A DNA stretch of 64,000 nt from Carya illinoinensis. Taxonomy: Eukaryota; Streptophyta; Magnoliopsida; Fagales; Juglandaceae. The notes under the pieces are model-generated. The model ran no database searches. It was not told the origin of the DNA and worked only from the letters and a program-made list of their open reading frames with translations. The translations under genes were made by a program, and so were the position numbers. Positions 57,687-64,000 of the stretch are shown here, piece after piece; positions within the stretch are counted from its first letter, which is position 1; every line of letters starts with the position of its first letter. The stretch spans positions 30,402,254 to 30,466,253 of the forward strand of contig NC_056765.1 in assembly GCF_018687715.1 (NCBI RefSeq). The letters run 5' to 3'.

Positions 57687-60615
57687 TTTTTTTTTTTCTT
57701 TTTTTTGAAAATAATCCCATTCATTTCATTAAGTATTGAAAGTATTGCATATCTTTTCCTTTACAATCAAATGTTCTATTTGAACTGGACCTTCTTCAAT
57801 CTAGCAATATTCCTCTTCTCTGCTTAATGCCATTTTTGATAGATCGTGTACCACTTCATTCCCTTCTCTATGTATAAAAGTCAAAGACCACCCGTCACAC
57901 CTCAACATTGTTTTCAAGTACTTAATAACATGTCCCCCATTCTGACTCATCCTCCATTTCAGAGTTGACTGCATCAATCTCATTCTTGGCATCCCCTTCC
58001 AAAACTACATCCCAAAAGCCGAGCTCTCAACATAGCTTCATCGATCTCCAAAGTGCATAACACTCTACTAGGAAAGGGGAGACTACCAACCTCCTTGGAG
58101 AGCACACAGTAACCATAATGTCTCCTAAGTTGTTTCTAACTATAATCCCCAACCTTATCCTCTTCTGCTTTTTATCCATAACAGCATCAAAGTTAACCTT
58201 GCAATAATTTTCCATAGGCTTTTCCCATTTATGTTGACTGCTAGATGAAGAGTCCCCCATTTGCTCTTCACAGATCTTGTTATTTGCCTCAAGAAACTGG
58301 GATGGCTTCTTGTACTAGTTTCCCCGGACACGTGAATTTATTATCAAAGATAACCTCATTCCTCCTACACCAAATTTTCTTCATAATGGTAATTGTCCTC
58401 TCAAGTTGGTCCTTCATAAGTGCCTTAACCATCTTCATCCACAGTTGTTGAAAATATTTCCCCTCAGATTGCCACTTTTGCATAGGACTCAACTTTTTTG
58501 CCCATACATCAGATGCTGCTAGACAACACCATAGGGTGTGTAGCACAATTTCCTCCTCTCTTAGGCATAGAGGACACAAAGGATTATTTATTATATTCCT
58601 CTTACATAGATTAACCCTTGTTGGCAGTGTATTACTAACAACTTTCCATAAGAAATGCTTACACCCTCCATACACATCAAAATCCCAAATTTGTTTCCAC
58701 TGCTTTCATTAGAAGTCTCACCTAATTTCTCTTTCAACCTTTGCAGTTCATTGTAATAAGCATTTCTTATTGAATATTTTCCATTTTTGGTTAAGCCCCA
58801 AAACTGTTGATCACCATTCCCCAGTCGACTAATAGGAATAGATACTATTACTTCTGCTTCATCCCTATAAAATATGCTTCTAACCAAATGTTCCTTCCAA
58901 CTTCTCTCTCCTTCGTCAATCAGTTCATTCACTTTCGAATCAACATTTAGGGCTTTTACAGGTGACTGACATAGAAAGTTGTGAGTGTGAGCGGCCATCT
59001 TTGACCCCAGATTTTATCTCCCTTCCATTCCCCACTCTCCACCTTATTCCCTACAACACCACCTCCCTCATTGACCAGATACTCCTCCATATCAGAGAAG
59101 GGGCCGTTCCTAGTTTTGCCTCAGAAAACTGCACATGGTTAAAATACTTTTCTTTGAAGATCCTGACCACCACTAATGAGTTTCGTTTCTTCAAAAGTTT
59201 ATACATTTGCTTTGCCACCATTGCCAAGTACTCCATATTTCTGAAACCCAATCCACCCTTCTTTTTTGAACACCTCACCTTGTCCCAACTCCACCAATGT
59301 ATCCTTCTGTCCTTATGATTATGTCTCTACCAGAACCTAGAGAACATAGTCTCCAAATCCCTATATGATTTCTTTGGGAGCATAAAAACACTCATTGAAT
59401 ATGTTGGGATAGCCTGTAACACTGTCATTAACAAAACCTCCTCCCTACTCTAGAGAAGAAATTGTTTTTCAAACTCTGTATCCTATGCCATACCTTCTCT
59501 TTTATGCTGCTGAAAGCCTTATATTTTTCTTTTCCTACAATTGCAGGAAATCTCAAATATTTCTCATAGTTTTCATCTATACCTGCCCTAGCCTCTTTCA
59601 CAATCAGGGTTTTATTAGTCCTACTTGTATTAGAACTAAACATAATGGAAGTCTTCTGGTTATTGAGTGTTTGTCCCGAGGCCCTCTCATATTGCTTCAA
59701 GATTAATTGGACCTGCTGCCACTCCTCCAGTCTTGCATTATAGAAGATCATATAGTCGTCTGCAAACATTAAGTGATTTACACTTGTAGCTCCTCTAGCC
59801 ACTGCCCCTGCTTATTTCAGCCCTAACTTCTGCTGACTTGAGCAGCTGACTTAAACCTTCAACACAGATTATAAAGAGGTAAGGAGATAGGGGGTCTCCT
59901 TGCCTCAATTCCCTAGATGGGGTAATCAACTTCCCTTACCTTCCATTTAATAAAACATAATACTTTACTGAGCTAACACACTCCATAATCAAATTGATGA
60001 GTTTCTGTCCAAAACCTACTTTTCTTAGCATTGCTTCTAGGAAAGGCCACTTAATTCTATCATAGGCCTTATACATGTCTAGCTTTATTGCCATATTACT
60101 TGAACTACCCCTCTGTCTTCTCTTCATGCTATGCAACAGCTCATATGCAATCATAATATTATCATAGATAAGCCTCCTAGGGATAAAGGCGCTCTGATTT
60201 TTAGAAATGATCTCATTTAAGGCCCCTTTTATTCTATTTGCTAAAATTTTGAAAATCAGCTTGTAAATTACGTTACAAAGGTTGATTGGTCTAAAGTCCT
60301 TTACTGAAATAGGAGATTTTAACTTTGGTATTAAAGCAAGGTACGTGTGGTTGAGCCCAGTTTGCATTCTCCCTTCCCTTAAGAAATCCAGTACAACCAT
60401 GGTTGTCTCTTTTCCCACCATCCCTCAATTATTTTTATAAAAGCCAGCTCTAAAACCATCGAGACTAGGTGATTTTAGTGCTGACATTTGCTTCAAAGCC
60501 CTTTCTACCTCCTCAGCATTGAATTCTTTCTCTAGCATAGCCTTCCTCTCCACTGAAAAGCCTCAGTTGCACTAACACACTCCTCTATTTGATCATACGT
60601 AGGGTCAGAAGACGT
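57687..60615 (-). mobile_element. 5'-truncated LINE (RT, zf-RVT, RNase H), segmental copy 2
   Basis: Better preserved than copy 1. RT is at 60421-59936 (PKLKSPISVKDFRPINLCNV, AIKLDMYKAYDRI) and 59802-59428 with the active-site box FADD. Then come KKGGLGFRNMEYLAM (59278-59051), zf-RVT (58675-58289, FLWKVVSNTLPTRVNLCKR) and RNase H (58260-57801). The poly-T tail lies at 57687-57706. It lacks ORF1 and endonuclease and has several stops. It fuses to copia sequence near 60615. Confidence 0.9.
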
Positions 60616-60619
60616 GTGT

Positions 60620-61370
60620 ATATATATATATACACAAAGTAACTCCTGAAAGCCTTTTCCATCTCCAAGCTTGGAATATACTTGAAGATACCAAAGAGAA
60701 TAAAAGCATAAAACTATTGCTAATTCTGACATTGTACTATCCCGTTTACAAGAATGAAAACAATTCTAACTAACTTCTTCCACCAAGGCAGCTGTGCTAT
60801 GGGGAATCTTTTCTTTATTCTCAAATAAGGACATGGTCTGCTGCTCTGCTGCATATTTGTTACAGGGGAGTGTGGTGGATATGGTCTATTGCGCTATTGC
60901 ATATGTGCTACAAGGGAGTATGATGGCCGTGGTCTGCTACCATGTTGCATATCTGCTACAGGGGAGTGTAGTGGACTCTATTTTTGCAATGCGTTTCCTT
61001 TTAGACTCCCCCTCAAGATGGGCATAAATATTTAAAACACCCATCTTGGACAATAGAAAATGAAAAATAGGAGCTAATAGAGCCTTAGTAAAGATATCTG
61101 CCGGTTGAAACTTTGAAGCCACATGAACCGTGGTTATAATCCTAGCTAGAACTTTCTCTCGAACAAAGTGGCAATTTAGCTCTACATGTTTAGTTTTTTC
61201 ATAAAAGATGTAATTTTTAATCAAATGAATTGCTGATTGACTGTCACAGTAAAGGAGAGTTGGTTGTTCATGATGCACTTTGAAGTCTTTCCAACAAGGA
61301 GAAGAGCGAAACAATTTCACAACTTGTGTGTGCCAATGCTCTGTATTCGGCCTTAACAAATGATCTAGAC
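60620..61370 (-). mobile_element. Copia pol 3' end plus LTR fragment, segmental copy 2
   Basis: The frame 61413-60937 carries the copia RNase H end: LLYCDSQSAIHLIKN, then TKHVELNCHFVREKVL and ADIFTKALLAPIFHFLLSK. LTR-like sequence follows to the LINE junction. Confidence 0.88.
60833..60976. repeat. 48-bp unit repeated three times in the copia LTR, copy 2
   Basis: Units 60833-60880, 60881-60928 and 60929-60976. Each contains TTGCATAT or CTGCATAT and GGGAGT(G/A)T. Confidence 0.93.
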
Positions 61371-61860
61371 TCAGTGAGTTGGGGAATTGGTGGATATAGA
61401 AAAGTGACACCAAAGTCGATACTCTAATCTATTAAAGAATAGAAAAAAACATAATTTATGGAACTCCATGTCCAATAATAGTTTGAATGTACAACAATAT
61501 TGCAACATTTGTAATTATTAGTTAATTTGTATTTGTATATATTCTCAATTAATTTGTTTGTTTGGAAGACATTATTGTCAATTCTACCGTTGTGAACTTG
61601 AGTAACGGTTCAGGTGTGCTACTGGGTATATGTATAATAAATGATGGAATTGCAAGCTCAAATAAAATTCTTTTTGAGATGGAAAGATGTTTTGTTTGAA
61701 ATTACGAGAGCTTTATATTGAGAATATTTCCATTTTCTCGAAAACTTAGGTGTGTAAGTGTAGGCATGTGTTTGCAAGTATTTAACTATTATTTTCTAGA
61801 CAAAAGACATTCTTGATTTTTCGCTATATATAAGCAAGTTTTTTGCTTGCTTTCCCCGCC
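61371..61860 (+). pseudogene. 3' end of the cysteine protease pseudogene, copy 2
   Basis: A plus-strand frame from about 61376 reads SWGIGGYRKVTPKSIL and a stop, the conserved (N)SWG..WG..GY end of papain-like proteases. The 3' flank shared with 30905-31330 and with the inverted-repeat arms follows. It shows that the copia/LINE block was inserted between the NYW and SWG codons of one gene. Confidence 0.78.
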
Positions 61861-61861
61861 T

Positions 61862-62545
61862 TAGGACATGTTTGGGATTGGGGTAGGAATATTAAAAAAT
61901 GCTTAAATATTCTTAAAAACTCTTTAATAAAAAAATTAAATCATTTAGATATTACATATTAAAATACTTTTAATCTTAAATAAGCTAAAAAACACATTTG
62001 AGAAAAAACATCATTTTAAACAAATGTGCTTTTTCAAATAATGCAGAATGTAATTTGAATTTTAAAAAAACTGTCAATGAACAAAATATCTATACAACTT
62101 TAAGATAATTATAACTTTCAAACTTTTAAAAATATGATCATAATTTTTAAAATTTCAAATAATAATCATTTCTATCTCAAAAAATATTTTTTTAATTTAT
62201 TTTTAAACAAACGTAACATGCTTGAAAGTACTTTAAATATATAATTATCAAAAATTAAATAATTTTTTAATAATAAAATTTATTATTTAAATTATAAATT
62301 ATAAATCTTAAAATTATAAACTATATTTCTAACTGTAATTTCAAACATAAAGTTACTCTAAAAATTTAGGAAAAGTATAGTTGCAAGCACAATTATGTAC
62401 TAATCTGTGTACCAATATGATATGATTGGTTAAAAAATAGATTTTATTGAAAACAAGATTAATTTAAATTTTAAGTATAAATAAATTAGTATTGGTACAC
62501 AGATTAGTGCGCGACTGTGCTTGTATGTAGCAAAACTCACAAACT
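61862..62545. repeat. Copy-2-specific AT-rich insert with MITE B
   Basis: Absent from copy 1. 61895-62160 resembles the outer parts of the inverted-repeat arms (35082-35400, 37850-38177). A MITE follows at about 62366-62540. Confidence 0.7.
62366..62540. mobile_element. MITE family B, copy 2
   Basis: Inverted ends include ACTAATCTGTGTACCAAT on the left and ATTGGTACACAGATTAGT on the right, preceded and followed by CAAGCACA/TGTGCTTG. The first copy is at 11012-11175. Confidence 0.85.
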
Positions 62546-62559
62546 TAAGAACATGCCAA

Positions 62560-63278
62560 TTTCTTTCACTCCATCATTGACCATTAATGTCGTATTTCTG
62601 TCAGACATCGACAACACTTTTTGTCTTGTCATGTCAAGGAGAAAAAACATCGATTTCATGTATTAATAATACCTCATGACGACCTTAATCGCAAAATTAA
62701 TAATAATAATAAAAAGAACCACTTAAACGTTCAAATATAGCAGGCATCCATAGTTAAATTTAAAACAATTTTCAAAACAAAATAAGTTAAATGAGGGAAA
62801 GTTGAAGTATCACAAAAACCAAATAAAAACATAGTATTCTCCATCGAGGACAACCTCCTTAAACTCCGATCCATAAGAATGTCACCTCTGAATATCTTCT
62901 CAAGCTCCATCAAGTAAATGACCTGAAAATGACACTCAAATATTAATAGCCTTAAGCCTGCCAATAAAACCATACAGACGACACTATATACCCACCAATT
63001 GGCCACTAATGTAAAATTAAGGACAAAAAATCTCATGAAGTGACGATGATAACAATACGAGTTTTTAATATCCACAATCAGTTTTCAAGTAATGCATATA
63101 CCGGCATCTAGACAACCACAACTCCCATCCGCTTTGGCTCTTCCCTTCCCAAAATTAGCCTTCAAATTCAACCTACTCAAAATGCAGTCAACTATTTAAT
63201 CCTCTAATCGTAGCATGTAATCCGGTGCAGCCAATATTACACAAGGCGTCTTGCCACTCACTCAACTTCCTTAACAAA
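62560..63278. repeat. Duplicated segment, unrecognised content (copy 2)
   Basis: Counterpart of 31331-32068, nearly identical by eye. The minus-strand frame 63075-62731 is slightly longer than in copy 1 because of small indels. No family was recognised. Confidence 0.6.
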
Positions 63279-64000
63279 ATTTTACCTAGGCCTATGCAGA
63301 AAATTCTATAACCCGGTCCATCCATGAGATCTTACCCAACCCGTCCGAAAAGTGGTTTAAAGCAGCTTGCAGGTCGAACCTGCTGAAACTGACTGCATGT
63401 TTTAACTTGCGGTTTGGGAATTGATATCATCGCAGCAGAGGAAAAGGCCGTATCGAAGATGATTTCCAGCCAAAAAGGAGCCATGGCAGCAATAATACTG
63501 AAATTAAAATGATTTCTTTACATAAGAAACCAGGCCATGGACGCCACCTTAACTTGTGTTGCTCCTGTGCAAACCTGCACAAACCGCATGAAAAGCCAAC
63601 ATCAGACCATGTGATCATGCATTCTCAAGTTGCCTTAACCACAGAGGTTCTTAAGTCATTATCACACCTGCAGAATAGCCAAGCAAGCCAATGTTCAAGG
63701 AAAAGTCAACACAAAGTCCGGGATTTCACCGGAAGGAGGTTACCTTGCAAAGTAAAGGTTGCGAAGGTTCACGGGTCCAACTCGGTGACGTTCCAGAGAA
63801 GGGTCCTGCCACCAACTGCCGACCGGAGGGCCAAGAGTGCAGATCGATCCAAACCCAGATCTGGTCTTGACAAGGGGAACACAATGAGAGGCAGTGTGGT
63901 TAACTTCTCGGAAAAAGAAAGGGATAGTTTTCATAAGAGGAGTTCTATATAGAAGCCACTGTAGCAGTGCACTCATTGCACTCACTACGTGGCTTCCGGT
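63279..64000. mobile_element. hAT-like element, copy 2, with nested palindromic insert at the window end
   Basis: The target-site copy ATTTTACC at 63279-63286 and the TAGGCCT start at 63287 match the complete element at 32069-32814. At 63937 the match breaks, and a new sequence with inverted parts GAAGCCACTGTAG and CTACGTGGCTTC begins. It runs to the end of the window. Confidence 0.78.

Larger units (their letters stand above)
47370..63936 (+). repeat. Large direct segmental duplication, copy 2 (continues beyond the window)
   Basis: Partner of 21468-32990. Copy 2 is longer because it carries about 2.1 kb at 48660-50745, about 5 kb at 51112-56080, a 208-bp element at 56599-56806, and about 680 bp at 61862-62545. 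It lacks the copy-1-specific inserts at 23552-24518 and 24605-26334. Confidence 0.88.

Overview
The window reads as nuclear DNA of a eudicot tree. It is AT-rich, has spliced genes with GT-AG introns, and is crowded with LINE, copia, hAT-like and MITE debris. One MITE family with ATCTCAT-rich ends occurs at least eight times. I recall such repeats from Fagales and especially Juglandaceae (walnut, pecan), so that placement is an inference and not a proof.

Only two genes look intact. At 181-7305 (+) a 12-exon gene encodes an 867-residue secreted GH127 (DUF1680) beta-L-arabinofuranosidase-like protein. At 13132-16184 (-) a three-exon gene encodes a 753-residue FAR1-RELATED SEQUENCE 4 (FRS4) transcription factor. 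They belong to one old tandem duplication of a GH127-FRS4 pair that lost genes reciprocally. The FRS4 copy next to the intact GH127 gene is a broken fragment (7695-8737), and the GH127 copy next to the intact FRS4 gene is a broken fragment (12029-12352).

From about 21.5 kb onward the window is repeat-driven. A large direct segmental duplication links 21468-32990 (copy 1) with 47370-63936 (copy 2, running off the window). In the same order, both copies hold a WNK-kinase fragment, a papain-like cysteine protease pseudogene split by a fused LINE/copia insertion, and a hAT-like element. Insertions private to one copy, some with clear target-site duplications, explain the length difference.

Between the copies lies the most striking structure: an inverted repeat with arms of about 1.4-1.5 kb around a 133-bp spacer (35082-36505 and 36639-38177). 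Both arms are built from a third lineage of the same protease gene, so a read-through transcript would fold into a long hairpin. The rest of that interval holds a LINE fragment, a GC-rich island of unknown nature, and an LTR-like block with a nested hAT-like element flanked by a perfect 8-bp target duplication.

Copy 2 also contains a degraded ribosomal protein L12 retropseudogene, broken pararetrovirus-like fragments in opposing orientation, and a copia gag remnant. No tRNA, rRNA or CRISPR was recognised.
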